Positions 52,660-61,156 of a stretch of 64,000 nucleotides of DNA are shown here, piece after piece. Each line of letters begins with the position of its first letter. The stretch's first letter is position 1. Location of the stretch: NCBI RefSeq assembly GCF_018070575.1, contig NZ_JAGPXN010000024.1, positions 1 through 64,000 on the forward strand, read 5' to 3'. The position numbers and the translations under genes were made by a program. The stretch is from Micromonospora sp. C31 (GTDB taxonomy: Bacteria > Actinomycetota > Actinomycetes > Mycobacteriales > Micromonosporaceae). The notes beneath the pieces were generated by a model. That model was not told the origin of the DNA, did not search any database, and saw nothing but the letters and a program-made list of their open reading frames with translations.

Positions 52660-53651
52660 CGGACGTGGACGATGCGGTGCGGTGGGGTGTGGTGGGATGC
52701 GGCTGGGTGGCCCGGGACCACGTCGCCCCCGCGATCCGTGCCGCCGGTGCCCGCCTCGTGGTGGCCTGTGACCGCGACCCGGCGGCGGCCGCCGCCCTGC
52801 GGCCGGAGGCGCTCGCCACCACGGACCTCGACGCCCTGCTCGACCAGCCCGACGTCGAGGCGGTCTACGTCGCCACGCCGACCGACACCCACGCCGACCT
52901 GGTCGCCGCAGTGGCCAAGGCGGGTGTGCCGGTGCTCTGCGAGAAGCCGCTCGCGGCGACGGTGACCGACGCCCGCCGGCTCGTCGCCGCCGCCGGTGGC
53001 ACTCTTGCCGGCGCCGCCTTCGACCAACGGTTCCATCCCGCGCACCGCCTCGTCGCCGACCGTGTCGCCGGCGGGGACCTGGGCACCGTGACGGCGGTAC
53101 GCATCACCTACGGCTGCTGGCTGCCCCCGGACTGGACGCCGGACGGCCGCCCCCACGACAACTGGCGCGTCGACCCGGCCCGCTCCGGCGGGGGCGCGCT
53201 GGCCGATCTCGCCCCGCACGGGGTGGACCTGGTCGGCGCGCTGCTCGACGACGACCTGACCACCCTCACCGTGCTGACCCAACGGCGGGTGCACCCGTAC
53301 CCGGTCGACGACGGGGCGGTGCTGGCCGGCATCACCGCCGGCGGGGTCCTCGTGTCGGCGCACGTCAGCTTCAACACCGCCGACCGGTTGCCGCGCCGGC
53401 GTCTGGAGATCGTGGGCACTCGGGCCCAGCTCGTGGCCGTGGACACCATGGGCCAGACCGCCGGCGGCAGTCTCCGCCGGCTGGACGCGGTCACCGGCGT
53501 CGCCACCGAGCTGCCCTTCGACGCCCGCACCAGCCCCTTCACCGAGCAGATCCGCGCGTTCGGGGCGGCGGTGCGCGGCGCCGGATGGCCCTGGCCGCTG
53601 GCCCGGGACCTGCGCCTGCACGAGCTGCTGCACACCGCGGGAGGAGCCTGA
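52656..53651 (+). CDS. Gfo/Idh/MocA family oxidoreductase
   Basis: A 331-aa NAD(P)-dependent sugar or cyclitol dehydrogenase. The Rossmann motif WGVVGCGWVA lies at residues 9-18. The family EKP motif (CEKPLAA) is at 95-101, with Lys97 the usual catalytic residue. The C-terminal barrel includes GGGALADLAPHGVDLV, with the conserved His. Relatives oxidise myo-inositol, scyllo-inositol or nucleotide sugars. Here it probably makes or reduces a keto-cyclitol or keto-sugar (inference). The GTG start overlaps the methyltransferase stop. Confidence 0.9.
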   Translation: MTDVDDAVRWGVVGCGWVARDHVAPAIRAAGARLVVACDRDPAAAAALRPEALATTDLDALLDQPDVEAVYVATPTDTHADLVAAVAKAGVPVLCEKPLAATVTDARRLVAAAGGTLAGAAFDQRFHPAHRLVADRVAGGDLGTVTAVRITYGCWLPPDWTPDGRPHDNWRVDPARSGGGALADLAPHGVDLVGALLDDDLTTLTVLTQRRVHPYPVDDGAVLAGITAGGVLVSAHVSFNTADRLPRRRLEIVGTRAQLVAVDTMGQTAGGSLRRLDAVTGVATELPFDARTSPFTEQIRAFGAAVRGAGWPWPLARDLRLHELLHTAGGA

Positions 53652-53652
53652 C

Positions 53653-54480
53653 ATGCCGCTGCGACCGTACGCGTGCGACAACTGCGGGCACTGGCAACGC
53701 TGGTTCGCCCCGCCCCCGGGCTGCCCGGTCTGCACCGACGTGCGCAACGCCCTGCCGGAGGAGGGCTGGCTGTTCCACCGGGCCGACGAGGTGGCGGCCG
53801 GGCGGGAGGCCCGCTGGGCCGAGGTCGCTCCCGGGGTGACCGGCTACCGGTGTGAACCGCAGCTCGGGCTGGGCAGCACCGGTTGGGTCGTCGAGACCGA
53901 CGCCGGCCTCGTGGGCTGGGAGGCCGCCGGCTGGTATCCGCCCGCCGCCCTGGCGGATCTGCGCCGCCGCGGCGGCCTGGTCGCGCTCGGCGCCAGCCAC
54001 GTGCACGGGTACGGCGCGCTGTGGCAGTTGCAGGACGAGCTGGATCCTCCGGTGCTCGCCGTCGGCGTGGACGACCTGGTCTGGACGAAGGCGTTCAGGG
54101 TCACCTGGCCCACCGACGACCGGCACGAACTGGCCCCCGGCCTGGTCATGTACCGCAGCGGAGGTCACTTCCCCGGCCACAGCGTCCTGCACGACACGCG
54201 GCGGGGCATCCTCTTCGTCGGTGACCTCATCAAGGTGGACCTGGCGGGAACGACTCCGGTCGGGCTGTCCTGCCACAAGGCCTACCACGCCCAGATCCCG
54301 CTGTCGCACGCCGAGCTCCGTCAGGCCCGTGAGCTGGTCGAGACGCTCGACTTCCAGGCGGTCGCCACCCCGTTCGAGTTCGCGGCACCGGTCGGTCGCG
54401 AGCAGGTGCTCGCCCTGTTCGACCGGCAGCTGCGCGGGCAGCCGGTGGCCGGTCCGATTCCCATCGAGGAGCTGACATGA
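53653..54480 (+). CDS. Zinc-ribbon plus metallo-beta-lactamase-fold-like protein
   Basis: A 275-aa protein. Residues 8-27 are a rubredoxin-like zinc ribbon (Cys8, Cys11, Cys24, Cys27). The rest resembles an MBL fold: a strand pair (GSTGWVVETDAGLVGWEA), His116-x-His118 (ASHVHGYG), GHFPGH (His172, His176) and FVGD (Asp191). The usual HxHxDH motif is incomplete, so metal content and activity may differ from hydrolases of the glyoxalase II type. It is 1 base after the oxidoreductase stop and overlaps the YcaO start, which suggests it acts with YcaO. Confidence 0.78.
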   Translation: MPLRPYACDNCGHWQRWFAPPPGCPVCTDVRNALPEEGWLFHRADEVAAGREARWAEVAPGVTGYRCEPQLGLGSTGWVVETDAGLVGWEAAGWYPPAALADLRRRGGLVALGASHVHGYGALWQLQDELDPPVLAVGVDDLVWTKAFRVTWPTDDRHELAPGLVMYRSGGHFPGHSVLHDTRRGILFVGDLIKVDLAGTTPVGLSCHKAYHAQIPLSHAELRQARELVETLDFQAVATPFEFAAPVGREQVLALFDRQLRGQPVAGPIPIEELT

Positions 54481-55961
54481 CCCGAGCGCTGCACCCCCGC
54501 ACCGACACGGTCCCCGCGTCGTCGGTCGCCGACCAGCTCGCCGCCGCCCTGCCACCCGGCGAGGTCGGCGACTTCGATGTGAGCGCGGTGGACCGGCTCG
54601 GCATACCGGTGGTCACCGCCGACCACCTCGGCGCCGGCTGGCCCCGGGCGATGGCCTTCGGCTACGGAGCGACGGTCGAGCAGGCCCGCATCGGCGCGTA
54701 CGGGGAGTTGGCGGAGGACCTGCTGCTGCACCGGCACCTGCGCGGCCTCGTCCCCCGCCGGGCCTCCTACGCCCAGCTGCGGCGCGAGGTCGGGCCGGAC
54801 GGTGTGGTCGACCCCCGTTCTCTGGTGCTGACTGCCGGCACGACGGTGGACGACGACCAGCCGCGGTCGTGGCTGCCCACGCTGCGCTGGCGCACCGGCG
54901 AGACCGTCCTCGTCCCGGCCGAGTTCTGCGCCTCGTCCGCTGACGACCTGCCGTGGCAGGACCCCGCGGAGCGCCTGGTCACGGTGATCACCAACGGCTC
55001 CGGCGCCGGGGGCACCGTCGAGCGGGCTGTCGCGCACGGCCTGCTGGAGCTGCTGCAACGCGACGGCAACGCAACCGCGTTCCGAGCCATGGACCGCGGT
55101 GTGGTGCTCGACCTGGACGAGGTGCGCGACCCGGTGACCCTGGCGACGCTGGCGCGGCTGCGCAGCGCCGGGATCGACGTGCTGCCGAAGCTCGCGGCCA
55201 CCGACTTCGGGGTGGTCGACGTGCACGTCGTCGGCGTGGACCGCGAGCCGCAGACGCCGCCGCTGGCGGTGACCGCGTGCGGCGAGGCCGCGCACCCGGA
55301 CCGGGAGGTCGCGCTGCGCAAGGCGCTGCTGGAGTACGTCTCCTCCCGCTCCCGCAAGGTCTTCTCCCACGGCGCCCTCGACGACGTGGAGCCGGTCGCG
55401 CCGAAGGCGTACTGGCGGCGGGAGTTCGCCCGGCCCCTCGGGGCGCAGGAGCCGCACGCGCTGCGGGCGATGCGCGCGTGGACCCGCCTCGGCGGGAGCG
55501 ACCTGCGCGGCCTGCTGGCGCCGGTGGTGCTGGCCGAGCGGACCCGGGTGCCGTTCTCGTCGCTGCCCACGGTCGCGCCGGGCTCGCTGGACGATCCGCC
55601 CGCGCTGCTGTCGGATCTGCTGGATCGGCTCGCCGACTTCGACGTGCTGGTCGTCCTGGCCCCCGGGGAGGGGGCGGTCGCGGTCAAGGTGATCGTGCCG
55701 GGGTTGGAGGCCGAGACGATGTCGTACGGCCGGATCGGGGTGCGCGGCGTGCGTCGGCTCATCGAGCGGGACTCGCCGCTGGTGGGCTCGGGTCCGCCGC
55801 CGCGCGAGGGCACCGCCGCGGTCGTACTGGACGCGGCCGGCCGAGAGCGGCTCGGCGGCGGCGCCTGGCTCGACCTCGCCGGGGTGGCCCGTACCGTCGG
55901 GTCGCTCTACCCGCTGTACCGGGAACCGGCCCGGCACGCCGTCGTCCGGAGCGCCGGATGA
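54477..55961 (+). CDS. Stand-alone YcaO-domain protein
   Basis: A 494-aa YcaO protein. The three ATP/Mg-binding stretches are visible: GYGATVEQARIGAYGELAED (Glu68, Glu77, Glu80), VERAVAHGLLELLQRD (Glu182, Glu191, Arg195) and CGEAAHPDREVALRKALLEY (Glu270, Glu286). YcaO enzymes use ATP to activate an amide carbonyl for attack by a nucleophile, making azolines, thioamides or amidines. No precursor-peptide gene, TfuA partner or E1-like protein is encoded nearby, and no Pro-rich C-terminus is present, so a non-peptide amide substrate is plausible. The operon makes an amino-sugar or cyclitol-type substrate the leading guess. Confidence 0.88.
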   Translation: MTRALHPRTDTVPASSVADQLAAALPPGEVGDFDVSAVDRLGIPVVTADHLGAGWPRAMAFGYGATVEQARIGAYGELAEDLLLHRHLRGLVPRRASYAQLRREVGPDGVVDPRSLVLTAGTTVDDDQPRSWLPTLRWRTGETVLVPAEFCASSADDLPWQDPAERLVTVITNGSGAGGTVERAVAHGLLELLQRDGNATAFRAMDRGVVLDLDEVRDPVTLATLARLRSAGIDVLPKLAATDFGVVDVHVVGVDREPQTPPLAVTACGEAAHPDREVALRKALLEYVSSRSRKVFSHGALDDVEPVAPKAYWRREFARPLGAQEPHALRAMRAWTRLGGSDLRGLLAPVVLAERTRVPFSSLPTVAPGSLDDPPALLSDLLDRLADFDVLVVLAPGEGAVAVKVIVPGLEAETMSYGRIGVRGVRRLIERDSPLVGSGPPPREGTAAVVLDAAGRERLGGGAWLDLAGVARTVGSLYPLYREPARHAVVRSAG

Positions 55962-56827
55962 GCCTGCGGTACGCCTACAACACCAACGGCATGGCCTCGC
56001 ACCGCCTCGACGACGCCCTCGCCCTGCTCGCCGACGCCGGCTACGACGGGGTGGCCCTCACCCTCGATGTGGCACACCACGACCCGTACGCCCCGGACCT
56101 GGTCGGCCGCACTGCGCGGCTCGCCCGCCGCCTGGCCGGGCTCGGCCTGGCCAGCGTCGTGGAGACCGGCGCCCGCTTCCTGCTGGACGCCCGGCGCAAG
56201 CACCATCCCACCCTGGTCTCCCCGCACGAGACGGACCGCGCCCGGCGGCGCGACTTCCTGCGCACCTGCGTCGACGTGGCGGCCGACCTGGACAGCGAGG
56301 CGGTGTCGTTCTGGGCCGGCGTACCCGAGCCCGGCACCGACCGGCAGCGCTGCTGGGGCTGGCTCGTCGACGGGGTCCGCGACGTGGTCGACCACGCGAA
56401 CGGGCGGGGCGTACGGTGCGCGTTCGAGCCCGAACCGGGCATGCTGGTCGACGACTGCGACGACTGGGCCCGCCTCGCCGCACAGGTGCCCGGGCTGACC
56501 CTGGCCCTGGACACCGGGCACTGCCTCGTGTCCGGCCGATACTCACCGGCGGCGGCGGTGTGGGCCTTCGGGCCGGTGCTCGGCGCCTGCGCGGTGGAGG
56601 ACATGCCCCGCGGCCGGCACGAGCACCGCGCGCCCGGGGAGGGCGACATGGACCTGCCGGCGGTGCTCGGCGCGCTCACCGACACCGGCTACACCGGGCT
56701 GGTCAGCCTGGAGTTGTCGCGCGACTCACACCGGGCCGACACCCTGGTACCGGCCGCGCTGGACGCGTTGCGCGCCGCCGAGGGCCGGCACACCGCTTCG
56801 GTGCACCTGGAGGTGACCGCGACGTGA
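55958..56827 (+). CDS. Sugar-phosphate isomerase/epimerase-like TIM barrel
   Basis: A 289-aa protein of the AP-endonuclease-2/xylose-isomerase-like TIM-barrel superfamily. Features: YAYNTNGMASHRLDDALALL, GYDGVALTLDV, VRCAFEPEPGMLVDD, LTLALDTGHCL, and GLVSLELSRDSH at the end. Conserved Glu/Asp/His residues at strand ends suit a divalent metal. Relatives isomerise keto-sugars or inosose (IolE/IolI-like) or act in EboE-type clusters. Fits with the Gfo/Idh enzyme as a cyclitol- or sugar-editing pair. ATGA overlap with ycaO. Confidence 0.85.
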   Translation: MSLRYAYNTNGMASHRLDDALALLADAGYDGVALTLDVAHHDPYAPDLVGRTARLARRLAGLGLASVVETGARFLLDARRKHHPTLVSPHETDRARRRDFLRTCVDVAADLDSEAVSFWAGVPEPGTDRQRCWGWLVDGVRDVVDHANGRGVRCAFEPEPGMLVDDCDDWARLAAQVPGLTLALDTGHCLVSGRYSPAAAVWAFGPVLGACAVEDMPRGRHEHRAPGEGDMDLPAVLGALTDTGYTGLVSLELSRDSHRADTLVPAALDALRAAEGRHTASVHLEVTAT

Positions 56828-58065
56828 GGATCTGCTTCGTCTCCCGCCGCTACTGGCCGGCCGTCTCCGGCATGAGCGCGTACGCCGAGAACCTGCTGCG
56901 CCACCTGGTGCGGGCCGGCCACGACGTCACCCTCGTCTCCCAGTACCGGGGCGACGCGGCCGGCCGGGCCGTCTACGGCGGCGGCCCACCGCCGCCGGAC
57001 CGGGTGCCGGCGGGCGTCGCCGTGCACGCTCTCGAGGCGCACGGCGAACAGGCCGTCGGCCGGGGCGAACCGGCCGACTTCGAAGCCGACGTGGCGGCGA
57101 TGACCGACACGGTGCTGCGGCTGCACGCCCGGCGCCCCTTCGACGTGCTGCACGCCCAGTACGCCTACCCGAACGGCCTGGCGGTGCTGCGGGCGGCGCG
57201 CGCCGCCGGCCTGCCCGCCGTGGTGTCCGTGCAGGGCGGCGACGGGCACTGGGTCGGCACCTGCTGCGACACCCACCGCCGGCTGGTGCGGGCGGTGTTC
57301 GCGCACGCGCCGGCGCTGCTGATCGGGTCGGAGTCGTTCGCCGCCGAGGTGTGCGACCGGCACGGCCTCGACCCGGCCCGGTTCACCGTCGTACCAGGGG
57401 CCACCGACACCGAACGGTTCACCCCGTCGCGCGCGATCGGCGAGCTGTCCGAGCCGCCGGTGCTGCTCTACCACGGTCGCGTCGACGCCCGCAAGGGCGT
57501 GCTCGACCTGCTCGACGCGGTGGCGAAGCTGCGCGCCGACAGCACGCCGGTACGCCTGCTGATCTCCGGCATCGGCCCCGACGTCGACGCCACCACCGCG
57601 CGGATCACCGAGCTCGACCTGGCCGGCGACGTCGAACTGCTCGGCGCCGTGCCCTACGAGACGGCACACCGGGTGTACGCCCGGGGCGACGTCTTCGTCA
57701 GCCCCACCTACGCCGAGGGCTTCTCCAACACCATCCTGGAGGCGATGGCGTCCGGACTGCCCGTGGTCTCCACCGACGTGGTCGGGGTGCGCGACTGCGT
57801 ACGCCCGGACGACAACGGTCTGCTCGTGCCCGCCGGCGACCCGGCGGCCCTGGCCGCGGCGGTGCGCCGGCTGATCGACGACGCCGACCTGCGCTCGCGG
57901 CTCGCGATCCGCGCCCGGCGCGACGTCGAGCGGTACTGGAGCTGGCCGGTGATCGCCGACCGGATCACCGCGGTCTACGACGGGCTGAGCGCGACCGTGC
58001 CGGAGATCGCCGACCCGGCCCCGGATCCGGCGTGCCGCTTCCGCGCGGCGCCGCACCTGCTGTGA
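56824..58065 (+). CDS. GT4-family glycosyltransferase (MshA-like)
   Basis: A 413-aa retaining glycosyltransferase of GT-B fold. N-terminal acceptor domain: ICFVSRRYWPAVSGMSAYAE and VLHAQYAYPNGLAV. The C-terminal donor domain includes LLYHGRVDARKGVLDLLDAV and the EX7E motif EGFSNTILE (Glu298/Glu306). GT4 includes MshA, which adds GlcNAc to inositol phosphate in mycothiol synthesis. Pairing with an inositol-phosphate synthase and a PIG-L deacetylase suggests an analogous step here; the real donor and acceptor are inferred. Overlaps both neighbours by 4 bases. Confidence 0.9.
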   Translation: MRICFVSRRYWPAVSGMSAYAENLLRHLVRAGHDVTLVSQYRGDAAGRAVYGGGPPPPDRVPAGVAVHALEAHGEQAVGRGEPADFEADVAAMTDTVLRLHARRPFDVLHAQYAYPNGLAVLRAARAAGLPAVVSVQGGDGHWVGTCCDTHRRLVRAVFAHAPALLIGSESFAAEVCDRHGLDPARFTVVPGATDTERFTPSRAIGELSEPPVLLYHGRVDARKGVLDLLDAVAKLRADSTPVRLLISGIGPDVDATTARITELDLAGDVELLGAVPYETAHRVYARGDVFVSPTYAEGFSNTILEAMASGLPVVSTDVVGVRDCVRPDDNGLLVPAGDPAALAAAVRRLIDDADLRSRLAIRARRDVERYWSWPVIADRITAVYDGLSATVPEIADPAPDPACRFRAAPHLL

Positions 58066-58871
58066 CCCGCCACGCCGTCGCGGTGAGCCCGCATCTCGAC
58101 GACGCCGTCTTCTCCGTCGGCGCCACCCTCGCCGCGCTCGCCGCTGCCGGCTGGACCGTCGAGGTGCTGACCTGTTTCACCGCCTCGGTGCCGGACCCGT
58201 CGCCGTTCGCCCTGTCCACCCAGCTCGACAAGGGACTACCGACGCACGTCGACTACATGGAGCTGCGCCGCGCGGAGGACGTGGCGGCGTGCCGGGTCCT
58301 CCACGCGGTACCGGTTCACCTGCCCCTGCCGGAGGCTCCGCACCGCGGCTACGGCAGCGCCGCGGACCTGTTCACCGGCGTCCACCCGGACGATCGGATC
58401 GGCCCGGCGCTGGTCACGGCCCTGCGCCCACGGCTGCGCGCCGCCGACCTCGTGCTCGCCCCGCAGGCGCTGGGCAGGCACGTCGACCATCGCGTCGTCG
58501 CCGAGGCGGTCGCCGTGTGCGCCACCGGCGTCCTGTGGTGGCGCGACGTGCCGTACGTCAGCCGGGCCCCGGACGAGCCCCCGTGGCAGGCCGTGCCGGA
58601 CGGCGTCGAGCAGCCCGTCGACATCGACGCCCACCTCGACGCGAAGATCCGTTCGGCTGGCTGCTACACCACACAGCTCGACTTCCAGTTCGGTGGGCCG
58701 CAGCGGGTCGGACCGGCACTGTCCACCGTGGCCGCCGCCGAGGCCGCGCGGCTCGGCCGCCCCGGCGCTGTCGAGGCGCTGTGGGGGCCGGTGGACCGGC
58801 TCGCGGACACCTGCCTGCGTGAGTCAGCGACGATGACCGAGCCGGGAACCGGCCATGGCGGTCAGCGATGA
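58062..58871 (+). CDS. PIG-L family deacetylase (MshB-like)
   Basis: A 269-aa zinc-dependent N-deacetylase. The metal motif SPHLDDA (His11, Asp13, Asp14) and the second site LGRHVDHRVV (His140, His143) match the PIG-L/LmbE family. Members remove acetyl from GlcNAc-inositol (MshB), lincomycin intermediates or GlcNAc-PI. As the last gene of the operon it probably unmasks an amine on the glycosylated intermediate. The GTG start overlaps the glycosyltransferase stop. Confidence 0.92.
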   Translation: MTRHAVAVSPHLDDAVFSVGATLAALAAAGWTVEVLTCFTASVPDPSPFALSTQLDKGLPTHVDYMELRRAEDVAACRVLHAVPVHLPLPEAPHRGYGSAADLFTGVHPDDRIGPALVTALRPRLRAADLVLAPQALGRHVDHRVVAEAVAVCATGVLWWRDVPYVSRAPDEPPWQAVPDGVEQPVDIDAHLDAKIRSAGCYTTQLDFQFGGPQRVGPALSTVAAAEAARLGRPGAVEALWGPVDRLADTCLRESATMTEPGTGHGGQR

Positions 58872-59019
58872 TCTTCCGCCCGCGCCCCTGCCTCGCTCAA
58901 CCTCAGTTGTGCGTCCCGGGGTGGCCTGGAGGAGCATCGGACCCATGATCGACATTAGCCGATACCCGGCTCAGGGCGTGCATTCTCAGCGGCATTCCGA
59001 TCGGCAGAGAGCAGACACC

Positions 59020-59044
59020 GGGACTGTACAAATTACGGCTGATC
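59020..59044 (+). repeat. Solitary IS256-type terminal repeat
   Basis: These 25 bases are identical to the left terminal repeat of the IS256 element at 43191-43215, in the same orientation, but no transposase follows. Similarity fades within 20 bases. It is a relic of a second copy or a related element. Confidence 0.85.
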
Positions 59045-59064
59045 GCGGAATCAAGAGACCAAGG

Positions 59065-59097
59065 TGCCGCTTCATCCAGGACGCAGATGAAGCGGCA
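59065..59097. terminator. Perfect hairpin between convergent genes
   Basis: TGCCGCTTCATC (59065-59076) pairs with 59086-59097 around a 9-base loop. It sits between the 3' ends of the deacetylase operon and the adenylation gene, so it could stop both transcripts; no T-run follows. It could also belong to a mobile element. Confidence 0.5.
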
Positions 59098-59348
59098 GGT
59101 CAGAGCGATCAGCGGCGATCACGGTGTGCACGAACACGTCCCGGCTTTCGGTGCCCAATTCCTCTCGCGGTTTCCCGCGCGCACCGCGGTGGCGTCTCGA
59201 CCGCGAACTGCTACGCCGCCCCGGCGGAGACCGACGGCGTACGGCAGATGAGCTCGCTGGGATCGTCTGGGACAGACCTTCGTGCAGATGTTTGGGCCGT
59301 GAACCTGGCCCCTTGGGTGCTTCAGCAGTGCTGGCGGGGCAGCGGGCC

Positions 59349-60854
59349 CTACGGGCGACACAGGAAGTCGGCGGCCATCCGGTCGACCGCGGCCCGGTCC
59401 AGCTTGCCGTTCGGCAGTCTCGGCAGTTCCTCGACCGCCTCCCAGCGGCTCGGCAGGGCGCCGCGAGGCAGGTCGTCGCGGAGCAGCCGGCGCAGGTCGG
59501 GCAGGCTCTCGCGGGCGTCGGCACAGGCCACGAAGGCGACAAGACTGGGAACCGTCGAGCCTCGGCGGGCGATGCCGACGGCGGCGGGTCGCCCGCCGAC
59601 GCGCCGTACGATCGCCTGCTCGATCTCCGCCAGCTCGATCCGCATACCGCCGATCTTGAGTTGGGTGTCGCGGCGGCCCACGAAGTGGACGAGATCCTCG
59701 GCATCCAGGCTGACGATGTCGCCGGTCCGATAGGTTCGCGCCCCCTCGACGACCGGGAAGTGCGCGAGCCCACCGGCCGCGGTCGCGTATCCGGCTGCGA
59801 CGCCCGGGCCCGAGATCCGCAGTTCACCGGTTCGGGAGCCGGTCCGCTCGCCGTCGAGGTCGATGTACGCGGTCGTCCCGGGAATCGGCCGGCCGATCGG
59901 CACGTCGGACGAGCCCGCGTCCGCCGGACGGCACCGGTGGACCATCGTCCACACGGTGCCCTCGGTCGGTCCGTACTCGTTGTAGAGCGCCGCACCGGGG
60001 AGCCGCGCGAAGTGCCGGCCGACGAGGCGCGGCGGGCAGGGCTCCCCCGCGACGATGACCGTGCTGAGGCTCGTGAGCTGCTTCGGGCCGGCCGTTTCCA
60101 GTACCGCCTCGTAGAGGGTGGGCAGCAGCAGGAGGTGGGAGCCGCGGAAGCGGTCTGCCGCCGTCACGATGGCCTCGGCGTCGAGCGGGTTGCGGCCGGG
60201 GATGACGAGGTGCGCCCCGGTCGCCAGCGACCAGTAGATGCCGGCCACGGAGCTGTCGAAGGATACCGACGAGCAGAGCAGGTAGACCGACGGCGCGTCC
60301 GGGTAGTAGTGGATGCGGGCGCGGGTGGAGTATCCGAGGCCGTCGTGGGTGACCACCACGCCCTTCGGCGTACCGGTCGAGCCACTGGTGAACAGCGTGT
60401 ACGCCGGGGACTCCCCCGCCGGCCGGGCGCGCGGGGACGCTCCGGACGACCCCGCGGCGGCGCCCGTGATCCGGAGTCCGGCGTCGGGGTGCTCGGATTC
60501 GATGATGCGGCAGGTCGCCCCGCTCGCCACGATGACGTCCTCCTGCCGCCGGCGGGGAAACAACCGGTCGACCGGCACGTACTGCGCGCCGGCCCGCAGC
60601 ACGGCGAGCATCGCGACGATCGCCCACCGGGACGCGGCGGTCTGGATGATCACCGGTTCCGCCGCGCCGACGCCGGCCGCCCGCAGCTCCGCCGCCAGTG
60701 AGCGGGTCTCGGCGTCCAGGTCCGCGAAGGTCAGGCAGCCGCCGGGATCGGACACGGCGGGCCGCTCCCCGAAACGGCCGAAGGAGGCGTCCAGCAACGG
60801 AAGAATCGGCTCGCCGACGGCGAGGTCCGCACCCACGAGCCGGATCGATTCCAC
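59349..60854 (-). CDS. Stand-alone NRPS-type adenylation enzyme
   Basis: A 501-aa amino-acid-activating enzyme (ANL superfamily). Core motifs: A3 FTSGSTGTPKGV, A4/A5 SSVSFDSSVAGIYWSLATGA and NEYGPTEGTVW, A7 YRTGDIV, A8 GRRDTQLKIGGMRIELAEIE, and A10 LPNGKLDR. The Asp in FDSS corresponds to the residue that binds the substrate amino group. No carrier-protein or thioesterase domain is attached, so it would load a separate carrier. GTG 60854. It is divergent from the NRPS gene and probably belongs to that pathway. The substrate cannot be read with confidence. Confidence 0.92.
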   Translation of the reverse strand: MESIRLVGADLAVGEPILPLLDASFGRFGERPAVSDPGGCLTFADLDAETRSLAAELRAAGVGAAEPVIIQTAASRWAIVAMLAVLRAGAQYVPVDRLFPRRRQEDVIVASGATCRIIESEHPDAGLRITGAAAGSSGASPRARPAGESPAYTLFTSGSTGTPKGVVVTHDGLGYSTRARIHYYPDAPSVYLLCSSVSFDSSVAGIYWSLATGAHLVIPGRNPLDAEAIVTAADRFRGSHLLLLPTLYEAVLETAGPKQLTSLSTVIVAGEPCPPRLVGRHFARLPGAALYNEYGPTEGTVWTMVHRCRPADAGSSDVPIGRPIPGTTAYIDLDGERTGSRTGELRISGPGVAAGYATAAGGLAHFPVVEGARTYRTGDIVSLDAEDLVHFVGRRDTQLKIGGMRIELAEIEQAIVRRVGGRPAAVGIARRGSTVPSLVAFVACADARESLPDLRRLLRDDLPRGALPSRWEAVEELPRLPNGKLDRAAVDRMAADFLCRP

Positions 60855-61156
60855 GTCGCCCCCCGAGCCTCCGCAGACAAGTCAGGGTAGCCGCCCTCAA
60901 CGCTCGCGTCCAGCCGATGCCGACCCCGTCAATGGTCGATTAGCGCCAATGCCTGATGGCGGCTTTCAGATCTTGGCAAGGGTGCCGTGGCAGGCGCTTG
61001 ACGAAACTCGGCGGGCCTTGTTGTACTGGGTCGGTCTTCACGATCGTGCACCGCGATTTCAGCGGCGGCACGACCGGTAGCGGCGTCCGAGTGGCCGCCA
61101 GCCAATTAACGTCCACCTCATGAATTGTTGGCGATCAGGACTCGCGAGGCCGATTG
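60855..61156. promoter_or_regulatory. Divergent promoter region of the NRPS locus
   Basis: A 302-base gap between two divergent NRPS-type genes. It is AT-richer than its surroundings near 60930-61020 and 61100-61135 and presumably holds both promoters. No clear operator, terminator or RNA was seen. Confidence 0.45.

Larger units (their letters stand above)
58872..59348. other. Intergenic scar region
   Basis: About 480 bases between the deacetylase and the NRPS-type adenylation gene (convergent). It holds a solitary IS256-type end, a perfect 12-bp hairpin and no recognisable gene. Coding-like minus-strand peptide (HTVIAADRSDLPLHLRPG) was noted but not recognised. Confidence 0.6.

Noticed and set aside
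48193..58871. Assignment of the operon as the standard mycothiol pathway
   Set aside because: Only the front-end enzyme types match; the cysteine ligase and acetyltransferase are absent and extra YcaO, dehydrogenase, isomerase and methyltransferase genes are present.
48193..58871. Assignment as an EBO (eustigmatophyte/bacterial) operon
   Set aside because: A TIM-barrel isomerase is shared in type, but no UbiA-like, TatD-like or dehydroquinate-synthase-like genes are present.
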